Source: Gammaproteobacteria bacterium (lineage in GTDB: Bacteria > Pseudomonadota > Gammaproteobacteria > Pseudomonadales > Azotimanducaceae). From it: a DNA stretch of 38,187 bases. Made by a program: the position numbers and the translations under genes. The notes under the pieces were generated by a model. The model did no database searches, was not told where the DNA came from, and worked only from the letters and a program-made list of their open reading frames with translations. The stretch covers positions 1-38,187 of the forward strand of contig SMWF01000054.1 in NCBI GenBank assembly GCA_004357385.1. The letters run 5' to 3'. Shown piece by piece: positions 16,285-24,798 of this stretch. Within the stretch, counting starts at the first letter, position 1. Each line of letters starts with the position of its first letter.

Positions 16285-16667
16285 GGAACTGGCGTGGGGT
16301 ATAGATATATCCCACGGAAATTATTCCACTGAACAATCTGAACTAGGCTATAGGGGAAAAAGGCGAAACTCAGGATCTGCCCCCCCCAAAGCGGACCCCG
16401 CATTGTGCACTGCACGAGGGCGCCTTCGGCCAACTTCAGACATAGAGGGTCGCGTTACCTTGGCAAAAGGCGACCCGAGCGGACGGGCTTGGCAGCTTAC
16501 GCTGATCCGCGATCAGAATACGGCTAGATCTGGAGCCTGTCAGCGGGACCCCATTCTTCGCGCCGCTTGCCTCGCGCTCGCTGAGCTGCGGGAATAGATC
16601 GTCTCGCCAGCGAGCGGAATACTCTGAAGCCGACCGTTGCCTCCCATATCATTAGTAGCCGGTCAAA
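16285..16667. other. Non-coding gap of about 380 bases, low GC
   Basis: No convincing gene is seen between the radical SAM promoter and the cyclase-like gene. The part near 16290-16370 is AT-rich and has an imperfect inverted repeat at 16294-16315 (GTGGGGTATA / TATATCCCAC). A C8 run lies at about 16380-16387. A second small inverted repeat (GGGTCGC at 16447-16453, GCGACCC at 16470-16476) could form a hairpin. The remaining sequence looks like decayed non-coding DNA. Confidence 0.5.
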
Positions 16668-17408
16668 CTAACTGAAGCCGCGAATCGGCGAACGCATCTG
16701 TTGAACGGCGGCTGGTTTTATGTGGCGCTCGACCCAGCCAAGATAGGAGTCGACGGCCTCCTGTCGTTCATTGTCGTTCAACTGATACACCGCATCCCGG
16801 GCTGCCAAAACCTCCCCGTCAAGAAATCGTACGTGCGCACGCACTCGATCAAAACCTTCATAGCTTTCCTCATGTGCCTCAAACTTCCCCTCAATATGGG
16901 CGGCCATAAGTTGAAATGCGTTTTCAGTAAGAAGTAGGTACTCGTTGCTATCCACTGAGTTCTTGAGAAGACGGTGAGCCAGAATGACATCTGGGCCTGA
17001 TACTTGGGGCCTACCTGCTACTTCGTGGAAAACTGCCTCGCCGGCATGAACGATGATCTTCAGGCCCAATTTATCTCCGTTCCGGCAGATTGCGCAGCCA
17101 CAAGGTGTCGATTCCGCGGTTAGACCTAGCTGCGCAATAAACGCCTCAAAGAATTTATCTAGCTTCTCGCTGATCTCCTGCACCATGGTTGCCCAATTGG
17201 CTTCCGTATCCGGATGCCGCGCATAAAGAAAGACCGCATCTCCCTCAATTTCCTGCAACGTCAGGGGTATATTGACATGCTCCAAGATGGCCTCGATGAG
17301 CGAGTTGATGCAAAGCTGGCCATGCACCGCGGACGTGCGGTTCTCTAGCATGAACCGCGTATAGCCGCTGATGTCTGCCAGAATAACGATGAGCTTGTCC
17401 TGTTGCAT
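16668..17408 (-). CDS. DUF2652/nucleotide-cyclase-fold protein with CxCxxC motif
   Basis: A 246-residue soluble protein. The start VILADISGYTRFM (Asp12) and EIEGDAVFLYAR (Asp57) match the two metal-binding aspartate positions of class III adenylate/guanylate cyclases, so the fold is probably CHD-like. The rest resembles DUF2652: the short cysteine motif CGCAIC (Cys103, 105, 108), LKIIVHAGEAVFHEV and GPDVILAHRLLKNSVDSNEYLLLTENA. Whether it makes a cyclic nucleotide is open: the lysine/aspartate substrate-recognition pair is not obvious, and DUF2652 proteins may only bind ligand. It is alone on its strand, with GC visibly lower than neighbours, which suggests acquisition by transfer. Start ATG 17408; downstream stop near 16668. 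Confidence 0.8.
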   Translation of the reverse strand: MQQDKLIVILADISGYTRFMLENRTSAVHGQLCINSLIEAILEHVNIPLTLQEIEGDAVFLYARHPDTEANWATMVQEISEKLDKFFEAFIAQLGLTAESTPCGCAICRNGDKLGLKIIVHAGEAVFHEVAGRPQVSGPDVILAHRLLKNSVDSNEYLLLTENAFQLMAAHIEGKFEAHEESYEGFDRVRAHVRFLDGEVLAARDAVYQLNDNERQEAVDSYLGWVERHIKPAAVQQMRSPIRGFS

Positions 17409-17614
17409 ATAGGATTGCTCGCGTGCCCTTGGGTCAGGCGATCATAACCCGTCCCACCTCTTCAATCTTCACCCGCACCGCGTATAGCCATACTTTAGAA
17501 ACGGCGCTTGGGAACACGCAATCCGATCTGCGTCACGTGCGCCACTGAACAGGCGCTCGTAATACACAAAGACCATTGTCACAATCAGAACCAGACCAGA
17601 ATTAGAGCGGTGCC
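17409..17614. other. Gap upstream of the cyclase-like gene
   Basis: About 205 bases without a gene, lower GC. It must hold the minus-strand promoter of the cyclase-like gene: a TATGAT -10-like hexamer occurs in GGTTATGATCG on that strand, but no good -35 was found. Nothing else is recognised. Confidence 0.35.
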
Positions 17615-17790
17615 GTGAAAGAAATCACTCGGATCAATCATGTAGGTTTGCGAGTCAGGGATCGGTAGCACGAGCGTTCTACGAGCAACTGGGATTCGAA
17701 ATAGGCTCCGCCTTGCACACGCCTCGGAAAGTGTGGACGACCGCCTGCTTCTGGCAGGTACTGTTTCACTATCCGAGTCGCGCGTCGTGA
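17615..17790 (+). pseudogene. Decayed N-terminus of a VOC/glyoxalase-like gene
   Basis: GTG 17615 opens VKEITRINHVGLRVRD, the standard first strand of a vicinal-oxygen-chelate (glyoxalase/dioxygenase) protein, then reads into TAG at 17666. Shifting frame by one base at 17665 gives VARAFYEQLGFEIGSAL, which is exactly the expected next segment (helix then strand 2 of the fold). After that no frame keeps VOC similarity, and the second frame stops at 17788-17790, eight bases before the hydrolase start. I read this as a frameshifted, 3'-deleted remnant. Only about 35 codons support the call. Confidence 0.55.
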
Positions 17791-17797
17791 TGGCCAG

Positions 17798-18592
17798 ATG
17801 AAGCGCATGGTTACGTTCCTCACCTTCGCGGTCATTGGCTATGTTGGGTTGTGTGCGCTGATTTTCTTCGTCCAGGATCGGATGCTGTTCTTTCCGCGAC
17901 CTTCCGATCCTCACGCCGTCACTCGGTTGGAACCCTGGCAACGTTCAATTAAAACCTCGGAGGGTACGCTGTCCGGTTGGGTAATTCCGGCACGAGATCC
18001 GATCAATGCGCCGCTGGTTTTCTACTTCGGGGGTAACGCGGAGGATGTCAGCGTGACGGCGCTCGATGTAAGCAACAACGCCGATGCCAACTTTGTCCTG
18101 ATGAACTATCGCGGTTACGGAGCAAGTGAAGGTGCGCCTTCGGAAACGGCATTGTTCGCCGATGCCCTGCTCATTTATGACACGTTGATCGACGCGACGT
18201 TACACAACGGGAAAGTTGTAGCGTTCGGGCGCAGTCTTGGTTCCGGTGTCGGTGCCTATCTGGTTTCCCAGAGAAAAATCGATGCGGCAGTGCTGGTGAC
18301 GCCCTACGACAGTATCCGCAGCGTTGCGCGCCGCCATTATCCTTGGCTGCCCATTGCGCTCCTGATCAGACACCCGTTCGATTCCCTCGCTTTAGCACCT
18401 GGCCTCGATGTGCACGCGCTCTTCCTGGTGGCAGAACGCGACGAGATCATTCCACCAGCTCACGCGCGCCACCTTGCCGACCATTGGGGTGGCAGCACGC
18501 GATGGGTGTTGATCAAGGGCGCAACACACAACTCAATCCACGTAGAGACGTACTATTGGGAGTCGATCCGCGAATTGTTGAACGGCCTGTAG
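17798..18592 (+). CDS. Membrane-anchored alpha/beta hydrolase
   Basis: A 264-residue serine hydrolase of the ABHD13/17-like bacterial group. One N-terminal hydrophobic segment (about residues 6-25) anchors it in the inner membrane, followed by the usual VQDRMLFFPRP. The catalytic triad is Ser146 in GRSLGSG, Asp215 in AERDEIIP and His244 in GATHNS, and the oxyanion region YFGGNAEDV is present. It follows NYRGYGASEG, another family block. Function is probably cleavage of an ester or thioester of a lipid or small molecule; no substrate can be named. Start ATG 17798 with a second Met at residue 4. It stands alone, with 176 non-coding bases before the next operon. Confidence 0.88.
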   Translation: MKRMVTFLTFAVIGYVGLCALIFFVQDRMLFFPRPSDPHAVTRLEPWQRSIKTSEGTLSGWVIPARDPINAPLVFYFGGNAEDVSVTALDVSNNADANFVLMNYRGYGASEGAPSETALFADALLIYDTLIDATLHNGKVVAFGRSLGSGVGAYLVSQRKIDAAVLVTPYDSIRSVARRHYPWLPIALLIRHPFDSLALAPGLDVHALFLVAERDEIIPPAHARHLADHWGGSTRWVLIKGATHNSIHVETYYWESIRELLNGL

Positions 18593-18768
18593 TTATTCAT
18601 TGGGCCACGCCGCCCTTGATGGTGGTTTGCGGTGGACCTCCGAGACGACGATGAACTCCAGGACAATTTTCGTGGACGTATAGCCATGCCGCCGAGGTGC
18701 ACCCCGTGGACTTTTCATCCACCTTCCATTAGCGTCATCGGCTTTGTAAACCGGCGAAGAACAGGCCA

Positions 18769-20472
18769 ATGCACGATCTGATCATCCGCAACGGTACGAT
18801 CATCGACGGGTCCGGGGACGATGCCTTCGAGGGCGACCTGGCGATCAGCGACGGTGTGATTTCGGCCGCCGGCGAAGTCAGCGGCAAAGCAGTCCGAGAA
18901 ATCGATGCGGCCGGCTCGATCGTGACGCCGGGTTGGGTCGACATTCACACCCACTACGACGGTCAGGCGACTTGGGATCCGCTGCTCGCTCCGTCCAGTT
19001 GGCACGGCGTAACCACCGTGGTGATGGGGAACTGTGGCGTTGGTTTCGCCCCTGTTCGTCCGGATGCGCACAACTTTCTGATCGAACTGATGGAGGGCGT
19101 CGAAGACATCCCCGGCACTGCCCTGGCAGAAGGCATCGATTGGACCTGGGAGAGCTTTCCCGAGTATCTGGACGCGCTGGAGGCGAAACCCCGCGCCATC
19201 GACGTGGCAACCCAGGTGCCCCATGGCGCAGTACGCGCCTACGTGATGGGCAAGCGTTGCAACACGGACGACGATCTTCCAACTGAAGCTGAACTTGCCG
19301 AAATGGCTCGCATCGTGCGTGAAGGCATCATCGCCGGAGCGCTCGGGTTTTCCAGCTCGCGTACCTTCCTGCATCGCGACAAGCACGGGATTCACGTGCC
19401 CGGTACCTTCGCCGGTAGCGACGAGATGCTCGCCCTCGGGCTGTCCATGAAGGGGCTGAAACATGGTGTGTTCGAACTGGTCTCGGATCATCTCGGCGGC
19501 GACGACGAGTGGGCTTGGATCAAACAGTTCACCCGGGAAACCGGGCGTCCGGTCACCCTCGTGGCCACCTCGCCCGCCGCGTACGAGGACAACAAGATGC
19601 TGCGTATCGCCGAACAGGCGCGACGCGAGGGTATCGAGGTACGGCCCCAGGTGGCCGGCCGGCCAACCGGCGTGCTGCACGGTCTGCAGTCGAGTTTCCA
19701 CGTGTTTTCGCGGCTACCGAGCTTCGCCGCCCTCGACGACCTGCCCCTGGCAGACAAGGTCGCGCGCCTGCGCAACGATGAACTGCGTAACGTGCTACTC
19801 GCTGAAGCGCGTGAAGCTGAACCGACGGTCATGGCCGGGAGCCTCGACGAGTTGTTGTGGTTCGTGTTTCCGCTCGGCGAAGACCCGGATTATGAACCGG
19901 ATCGGGAAGACAGCATCGCCGGACTTGCGGCAACAGCGGGGCGTCCGGCGCTGGAGATGATGTACGACGCGCTCGTCGATCACCAAGGCAAGGAACTCTT
20001 CTATCAACCGCTGGGTTTCTACCAGACCTACGACTTCAGCTATTTCTACTCGACCATGCAACACCCCAACATCCTGTTCGGGCTGTCCGACGGCGGCGCG
20101 CACTGTGGCCTGATCGCCGACGCCGGCATGCCAAGTTTCATCCTCACCCATTGGGGCCGCGATCGGACCAAGGGCGAGAAGCTGCCATTGCCCTATCTCG
20201 TTCGAAAGCTCACCCATGACACAGCAACGGCCTATGGCATCAACGATCGCGGCCTGCTGAAGCCAGGCTACCTGGCTGACATCAATGTAATCGACTTCGA
20301 CAACCTGCGACTACATCGTCCGGAGGCAATCTACGATCTGCCGACGGGCGGCAAACGTCTGGTGCAACGCGTCGACGGGTACCGCCAGATCGTCAAGTCT
20401 GGACAGGTGACCTTCGAGGACGGTGAACACACCGGCGCCCTGCCCGGGGTTCTCATTCGCGGCGGCCAGTAG
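18769..20472 (+). CDS. D-aminoacylase/N-acyl-D-amino-acid deacylase family amidohydrolase
   Basis: A 567-residue zinc amidohydrolase. The N-terminal small beta domain leads into the metal motif His60-X-His62-X-Asp64 in [10 protein letters not shown], then [18 protein letters not shown], the family sequence in which Cys89 is the metal-bridging cysteine of D-aminoacylases. Toward the end [10 protein letters not shown] carries the last metal-binding Asp, and a closing beta domain ends [12 protein letters not shown]. Members hydrolyse N-acyl-D-amino acids or D-glutamate/D-aspartate derivatives. It is the first gene of a plus-strand operon, 9 bases before the lipoprotein gene. That neighbourhood raises the possibility that its substrate is an amide made by the RimK-like ligase; this is inference. 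Other substrates (dihydropyrimidine-like, acyl amino acids) are possible. Confidence 0.9.
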   Translation: MHDLIIRNGTIIDGSGDDAFEGDLAISDGVISAAGEVSGKAVREIDAAGSIVTPGWVDIHTHYDGQATWDPLLAPSSWHGVTTVVMGNCGVGFAPVRPDAHNFLIELMEGVEDIPGTALAEGIDWTWESFPEYLDALEAKPRAIDVATQVPHGAVRAYVMGKRCNTDDDLPTEAELAEMARIVREGIIAGALGFSSSRTFLHRDKHGIHVPGTFAGSDEMLALGLSMKGLKHGVFELVSDHLGGDDEWAWIKQFTRETGRPVTLVATSPAAYEDNKMLRIAEQARREGIEVRPQVAGRPTGVLHGLQSSFHVFSRLPSFAALDDLPLADKVARLRNDELRNVLLAEAREAEPTVMAGSLDELLWFVFPLGEDPDYEPDREDSIAGLAATAGRPALEMMYDALVDHQGKELFYQPLGFYQTYDFSYFYSTMQHPNILFGLSDGGAHCGLIADAGMPSFILTHWGRDRTKGEKLPLPYLVRKLTHDTATAYGINDRGLLKPGYLADINVIDFDNLRLHRPEAIYDLPTGGKRLVQRVDGYRQIVKSGQVTFEDGEHTGALPGVLIRGGQ

Positions 20473-20481
20473 TACCGCGCC

Positions 20482-21276
20482 ATGAGACTCGGGACGCCGG
20501 TACTGCTGGCTACGCTGGCGATAACCGCGGGTTGCACGCAGCTGCAGGAGCAGCAGGAACAGCAGGAGCAGCAGGAGCAGCAGGAACAGATCGCACGCCT
20601 GAGCGCCCAGATCGATGCCTTGGGCGAGTCGCTTGGGCGCACAGAGACTCAATTAAAGGAACTGCGGGTCGACCAGAACGTGGTGGTCGCCGACCTCGCT
20701 GCCGGTCGCGCGGGCATCAGTCAGCTCGAACAGGCGGTTCAGCATCTGCCCGATGCCATGAAAGCCTTGTGTCCCGAGCAGGATCCGGTGGTAGTCGAAT
20801 GCCCGGCCAATCGGGTCCAGCGAATATTCGTCAGCGGCGACAAGATGGTCATCGGCGAACTCGAAACGGTCTGGATCGATCCGCCGGGATTGAGTCTGAA
20901 CGCACGCATCGACACCGGGGCCACCACCAACTCGCTGAACGCCGAGGACATGGTCGAGTTCGAACGTGACGGCGACAACTGGGTGCGGTTCCACGTGCGC
21001 GACACGGACTCCAAGGACCTGATCGAGATCGAACGTGAGGTGGTGCGTTACGTGCGCGTCTATCAGCAGGCGGATCCTGGGGGTACCCGCAGGCCAGTGG
21101 TCAGCTTGCGGCTACACCTTGGCGACGTGTCCGACCCCTTCGAGTTCACCCTGGCCGATCGATCCCACCTGAATCATCAGATCCTGCTGGGACGCAGCTT
21201 CCTGACCGATATCGCCTTGGTTGACGTCGGTAGGCGATTCGTTCAGCCTCGGTACCGACCGACGCGTTCCGACTGA
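20482..21276 (+). CDS. Retropepsin-like (RimB/Zn-protease family) lipoprotein
   Basis: A 264-residue periplasmic lipoprotein. Lipobox ITAGC at residues 14-18 (lipidated Cys18) is followed by QEQ repeats, then a coiled-coil-like Glu/Leu-rich region to about residue 90, and a C-terminal domain of the PF05618 ATP-dependent zinc-protease type, now known to be retropepsin-like. Asp144 in ARIDTGATTNSLNAED is the single catalytic Asp of the DTGA motif; one Asp per chain implies a dimer active site. LLGRSFLTDIALVDVG is the last family block. It belongs to the ligase/7TM/protease module; its likely role is removing amino acids added by the ligase or processing the 7TM protein. Five exact 9-bp units make the QEQ tract. 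Confidence 0.88.
   Translation: MRLGTPVLLATLAITAGCTQLQEQQEQQEQQEQQEQIARLSAQIDALGESLGRTETQLKELRVDQNVVVADLAAGRAGISQLEQAVQHLPDAMKALCPEQDPVVVECPANRVQRIFVSGDKMVIGELETVWIDPPGLSLNARIDTGATTNSLNAEDMVEFERDGDNWVRFHVRDTDSKDLIEIEREVVRYVRVYQQADPGGTRRPVVSLRLHLGDVSDPFEFTLADRSHLNHQILLGRSFLTDIALVDVGRRFVQPRYRPTRSD
20545..20589 (+). repeat. Five tandem 9-bp repeats coding QEQ
   Basis: Units alternate between CAGGAGCAG and CAGGAACAG, five in a row, coding (QEQ)5 right after the lipid anchor. The silent GAG/GAA differences suggest the array has aged a little; its copy number may vary among strains. Confidence 0.9.
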
Positions 21277-21300
21277 CGGCAACCAGGTCCCCATAACAAT

Positions 21301-22803
21301 ATGACTGAACGTGGGCCCTTCCTTTTTCTGGTGGCCCTGCTTGCGACTGTCGGAGCCGTCACCGCGGTCTTTCGCAATCAGGAGTACGGACTTCCATTCC
21401 TGCCCGGTGCCCAAACCACCGTCTGGCAGGTGGACGCGAAGATCGAATTCCGCGCGACCGGCGGCCCAACCCAGGTGATCCTGACGCTCCCGCCCGACCA
21501 ACAGGGTTACCGCGTGGTCAACGAAATCCCCGTCGGAGCCGGCTATGGCTTTTCGTTCGAGGAGTCCGGTGGGCAACGCCGCGCACACTGGTCGAAGCGC
21601 AACGCCAGCGGCGATCAGACCCTGTATTACAAGCTCGAACTGGTGGCGGACGACAGCGCCAAAGGTCCGGATTCGGGTACGTGGTCGAGAACACTGAACC
21701 GTTGGGATGAGCCCTATCAGACGGCCGCACAGGAACTCATCGACTCGGTAGTGCCGCTATCGGCAGACGGCCTGACGCTTGCGCAGCAACTGATCCAAGT
21801 CATGTCGACGGTGCCCGTTAACTCGAACGTGAGCCTGCTGCTGGATCGCTTCGCCTTGCCTACACTGTTCGCGAACCTCCTGGCCAGCGCCGACATTCCC
21901 GCTCGATCGGTTCAGGTCCTGTTGCTGGAGGATGGGCGGCGCCGGCAATCGTTGATCGAGCGGGTGCAGGTGTGGCAGGACGGTGAATGGCATTTGTTCG
22001 ACCCGGGTTCGGGACCCGTGGCAGACACCTCGGACCTGTTGCTCTGGCAGACCGAAAATCCAGTGGTGCTCGAAGTGATCGGCGGTACCCAAAGCCGGGT
22101 CACCTATTCCATCATCAGCCAGACACGGTCCGCGTTTTCGTTGACCCGCGCCGCGGAACCAGGCGAGGCCCCGGCCCTATCACTGTACAGCCTGCCCATC
22201 GAAGAGCAGAGCACGTTCAAACTGATCATGCTGCTGCCGGTGGGTGCCTTGGTAGTCGTGTTCATGCGCATCATGGTCGGCGTTGAAACCAGCGGCACGT
22301 TCATGCCCGTCCTGATCGCGCTGGCATTCCTGCAGACGGAGCTGGTACCAGGCGTACTGAGCTTTCTGCTGGTGGTGGCCATCGGGCTGCTCATCCGGTC
22401 GTACCTGTCGCGCCTGAACCTGCTGCTGGTCGCACGTATCGCAACCCTGGTCACCGTGGTGATCGGGATCATCTCGGTGTTCAGCATCTTGAGCTACCGG
22501 TTCGGGTTCGCCGGGGGGCTGACCATCACGTTCTTCCCGATGATCATCCTGGCCTGGACCATCGAGCGGATGTCGATTCTGTGGGAGGAAGAAGGCCCAC
22601 GCGAAGTGCTGGTGCAGGGCTCGGGTAGCCTGATCGTCGCGACCCTGGCGTTTCTGCTGATGGACCTGCCCACCGTCCGCCATCTGGCGTTCAATTTCCC
22701 CGAACTGCATCTGTGCCTGCTGGCGCTGATCCTGCTGCTGGGGCGCTACACGGGCTACCGCCTCTCGGAACTACGTCGCTTTGCGACCATGGGACGGGTA
22801 TAG
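21301..22803 (+). CDS. Inactive transglutaminase fused to seven membrane helices
   Basis: A 500-residue inner-membrane protein of the family known as inactive transglutaminase-7TM. A first helix (about residues 6-25) is followed by a periplasmic beta-rich part (to about 150), a transglutaminase-like domain (about 155-290) with PARSVQVLLLEDGRRRQSL and EWHLFDPGSG but without a recognisable catalytic Cys-His-Asp triad, and from about residue 300 seven closely packed hydrophobic segments (LIMLLPVGALVVVFMRIMVG, then ETSGTFMPVLIALAFLQTEL, and so on). It lies between the retropepsin-like and ATP-grasp genes, 24 and 9 bases away, the conserved order of this module. It may bind a peptide or sense a signal across the membrane; function is not established. 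Confidence 0.9.
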   Translation: MTERGPFLFLVALLATVGAVTAVFRNQEYGLPFLPGAQTTVWQVDAKIEFRATGGPTQVILTLPPDQQGYRVVNEIPVGAGYGFSFEESGGQRRAHWSKRNASGDQTLYYKLELVADDSAKGPDSGTWSRTLNRWDEPYQTAAQELIDSVVPLSADGLTLAQQLIQVMSTVPVNSNVSLLLDRFALPTLFANLLASADIPARSVQVLLLEDGRRRQSLIERVQVWQDGEWHLFDPGSGPVADTSDLLLWQTENPVVLEVIGGTQSRVTYSIISQTRSAFSLTRAAEPGEAPALSLYSLPIEEQSTFKLIMLLPVGALVVVFMRIMVGVETSGTFMPVLIALAFLQTELVPGVLSFLLVVAIGLLIRSYLSRLNLLLVARIATLVTVVIGIISVFSILSYRFGFAGGLTITFFPMIILAWTIERMSILWEEEGPREVLVQGSGSLIVATLAFLLMDLPTVRHLAFNFPELHLCLLALILLLGRYTGYRLSELRRFATMGRV

Positions 22804-22812
22804 GCAGGCACC

Positions 22813-23820
22813 ATGATGTGGGCCAATCCCTTCCGGCTACGGCGCCGCGGCGTTCTCGGCATGAACCGCCGCAACATCGATTATATCGGCCGCTATAACG
22901 ATCGACGCTACTACCCGCTGGTGGACAACAAGCTCGAAACCAAGCTGGTGGTCCGTAACGCCGGCGTGACGGTGCCCGAACTGCTGGGCGTGGTGCGCAC
23001 CCAGCACGAAATCGAATTCATCGATGTCGTCCTCGAACCGTTCCGCCAGTTTGTCATCAAACCAGCCCAAGGCAGCGGCGGGCGTGGCATCCTGGTGATT
23101 ACCGGCCGCGAGGACGACGGTTTCCGGAAGAGCAATGGCGACGTGTGGTCGCTGCGCCGCGTCAAGCGCCACCTCTCCAACATCCTTTCCGGACTCCATT
23201 CCCTGGGTGGTCGTACCGACGTCGCGATCATCGAAGACCTGGTGATCAGCGACGATACATTTGGCGATCTCAGCCACGAAGGCGTTCCCGACATTCGCCT
23301 GATCGTGTTTCGTGGTTATCCGGTCATGGGCATGTTGCGGCTGGCGACCAAGGCATCCGACGGCAAGGCAAATCTTCATCAGGGCGCGGTGGGTGTGGGT
23401 CTGGACATCAGCACCGGCCGCAACGTATCGGCCGTCCAGTTCGACCGGCCGATTACCCATCATCCCGATACCGGCGCGCGCCTGGACCAAATCGCTGTGC
23501 CGCACTGGCGTGAGCTGTTGACCCTTGCTTCGCTTTGCTACGACGTGACCCACCTCGGTTACCTCGGCGCAGACCTGGTGCTGGACCGGCGACGCGGCCC
23601 ATTGCTGCTGGAGCTGAACGCCCGCCCGGGACTCACCATTCAGATCGCCAACCATGAAGGGCTGGTCCCACGGCTTTCGCGCATCGAGTTGTTAGAGGAG
23701 CATTCCCGAGACCCGGGTGTTCGGGTGGAGTTTGCTATGCAACACTTCGTCCACCATCCCTATCGGGGGCAACAGTCGCTGTGGGAATCGGACACACCAG
23801 CACAAGGGAGTACTGGATGA
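22813..23820 (+). CDS. RimK-related alpha-L-glutamate ligase-like ATP-grasp protein
   Basis: A 335-residue ATP-grasp enzyme related to RimK, expected to join an amino acid (glutamate by family name) to a carboxyl acceptor through an acyl phosphate. Residues 17-40 carry the family opening MNRRNIDYIGRYNDRR; the ATP-binding VIKPAQGSGGRGI has Lys83 for the phosphates; the metal-binding end is LLLELNARPGLTIQIAN, where the Glu and Asn coordinate magnesium. VDNKLETKLVVRNAGVTVPEL is a further family mark. Acceptor (protein tail, peptide, or small molecule) is unknown. It lies in the order protease, 7TM protein, ligase seen in other proteobacteria. The stop overlaps the next start (ATGA), so the following gene is coupled to it. 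Double start ATG ATG at 22813. Confidence 0.92.
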   Translation: MMWANPFRLRRRGVLGMNRRNIDYIGRYNDRRYYPLVDNKLETKLVVRNAGVTVPELLGVVRTQHEIEFIDVVLEPFRQFVIKPAQGSGGRGILVITGREDDGFRKSNGDVWSLRRVKRHLSNILSGLHSLGGRTDVAIIEDLVISDDTFGDLSHEGVPDIRLIVFRGYPVMGMLRLATKASDGKANLHQGAVGVGLDISTGRNVSAVQFDRPITHHPDTGARLDQIAVPHWRELLTLASLCYDVTHLGYLGADLVLDRRRGPLLLELNARPGLTIQIANHEGLVPRLSRIELLEEHSRDPGVRVEFAMQHFVHHPYRGQQSLWESDTPAQGSTG

Positions 23821-24128
23821 TCATCATCAGCGCCTGCATCGACACTGAACCCGGCACCGTAGAAGCCATGACCGACGCGATCACCACCATGATGAAGGCC
23901 AGCGAAGCCGAAGAGGGCTGCTACAGCTACGTCTTCTCCATCGAGGTCGGCAATCCGACCAACATCCGGATCTTCGAGCGGTGGGAGGACGAAGCCGCAT
24001 TGAAAGCTCACTTCAAAACGCCACACATGGCGGCGTTTCAGGCCGCAATGGCCGAGCATCCACCCAAGGGAATGGATCTGAAGGTGTTCGATGTCACCGG
24101 CGAGATCCCCATGCCCGACGTCAGCTAG
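23817..24128 (+). CDS. ABM-fold monooxygenase-like protein
   Basis: A 103-residue alpha+beta dimeric ferredoxin-like protein of the antibiotic biosynthesis monooxygenase (ABM, PF03992) type, which includes heme-, quinol- or cofactor-free oxygenases. The pattern is clear: a beta-alpha start IIISACIDTEPG, EGCYSYVFSIEVGNPTNIRIFERWED, then HFKTPHMAAFQAAMAEH. ATG 23817 overlaps the ligase stop by four bases, so expression is tied to the ligase. Many members of this family are uncharacterised and a true oxygenase activity here is not assured. The coupled position hints it acts on the same pathway as the ligase or on the following two genes. Confidence 0.82.
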   Translation: MIIISACIDTEPGTVEAMTDAITTMMKASEAEEGCYSYVFSIEVGNPTNIRIFERWEDEAALKAHFKTPHMAAFQAAMAEHPPKGMDLKVFDVTGEIPMPDVS

Positions 24129-24131
24129 CGC

Positions 24132-24794
24132 ATGAGCGACTCCGGCCAATCCGGTGGTCAATTGACCCTCTGGGGCGGCGGCACGGTGCGCACCTTTCGC
24201 GCCCACTGGATGCTGCATGAGCTCGGCCTCGACTACGAACCCCGGCTGATCGGTTCACGCACGGGCGAAACCCAGAGCGAGGAGTTCCGCCGCCTGAACC
24301 CGAAGGAGAAGATCCCCGTGCTGGTCGACGACGCGCTGGTGCTGAGCGAAAGCGCGGCGATTGTCACTTACCTGGCTGATCGTTACGGCGCCGGCACCGG
24401 TTTGACCCCGGAACCACGCACCGACGCGCGCGCCCACTACGACGAGTGGACGTCCTTCATTCTGATGGAACTCGACGCGCACACGCTGTACGTGATGCGC
24501 CGGCATCGGGACCTGGCGGACCTGTACGGTGAAGCACCCGCCGCAATCGAGGCCGCGATCGCGGGCTTCCAGAAACAGGTGGCCGTTGCCGAGCGCGCGC
24601 TCGCCCACAGGAATCATCTGGTCGGCGAGCAATTTACCGGGGTGGACATTCTATTGACCTCCTGCCTCGACTGGGCGGTCGCCTACCAGGTCGGTATCCC
24701 AGAGCGCCTGGATGCGTATCGCAGGCATCATCAACAGCGGCCTGCCTATCGGGCGTCCCGCGAGCTAAACTTCAGCGTCAGCCCGGGAGCCTGA
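24132..24794 (+). CDS. Glutathione S-transferase family protein
   Basis: A 220-residue cytosolic GST. The thioredoxin-like N-terminal half starts LTLWGGGTVRTFRAHWMLHE, with RLNPKEKIPVLVDDALVLSESAAIVTYLADRYG giving the glutathione-binding cis-Pro and the Glu-Ser pair. The C-terminal half is all-helical and ends with the N-capping block FTGVDILLTSCLDWA. It could detoxify an electrophile, conjugate an intermediate, or isomerise it, in the manner of catabolic GSTs. It begins 3 bases after the ABM gene and ends 4 before an amidohydrolase, so it is part of the same operon. Catalytic Ser/Tyr/Cys residue not obvious in the first strand. Confidence 0.88.
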   Translation: MSDSGQSGGQLTLWGGGTVRTFRAHWMLHELGLDYEPRLIGSRTGETQSEEFRRLNPKEKIPVLVDDALVLSESAAIVTYLADRYGAGTGLTPEPRTDARAHYDEWTSFILMELDAHTLYVMRRHRDLADLYGEAPAAIEAAIAGFQKQVAVAERALAHRNHLVGEQFTGVDILLTSCLDWAVAYQVGIPERLDAYRRHHQQRPAYRASRELNFSVSPGA

Positions 24795-24798
24795 TGCA

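Noticed and set aside
16202..16597. Plus-strand frames across the radical SAM promoter gap
   Set aside because: They run through the LexA box and low-complexity C tract and show no recognisable domain.
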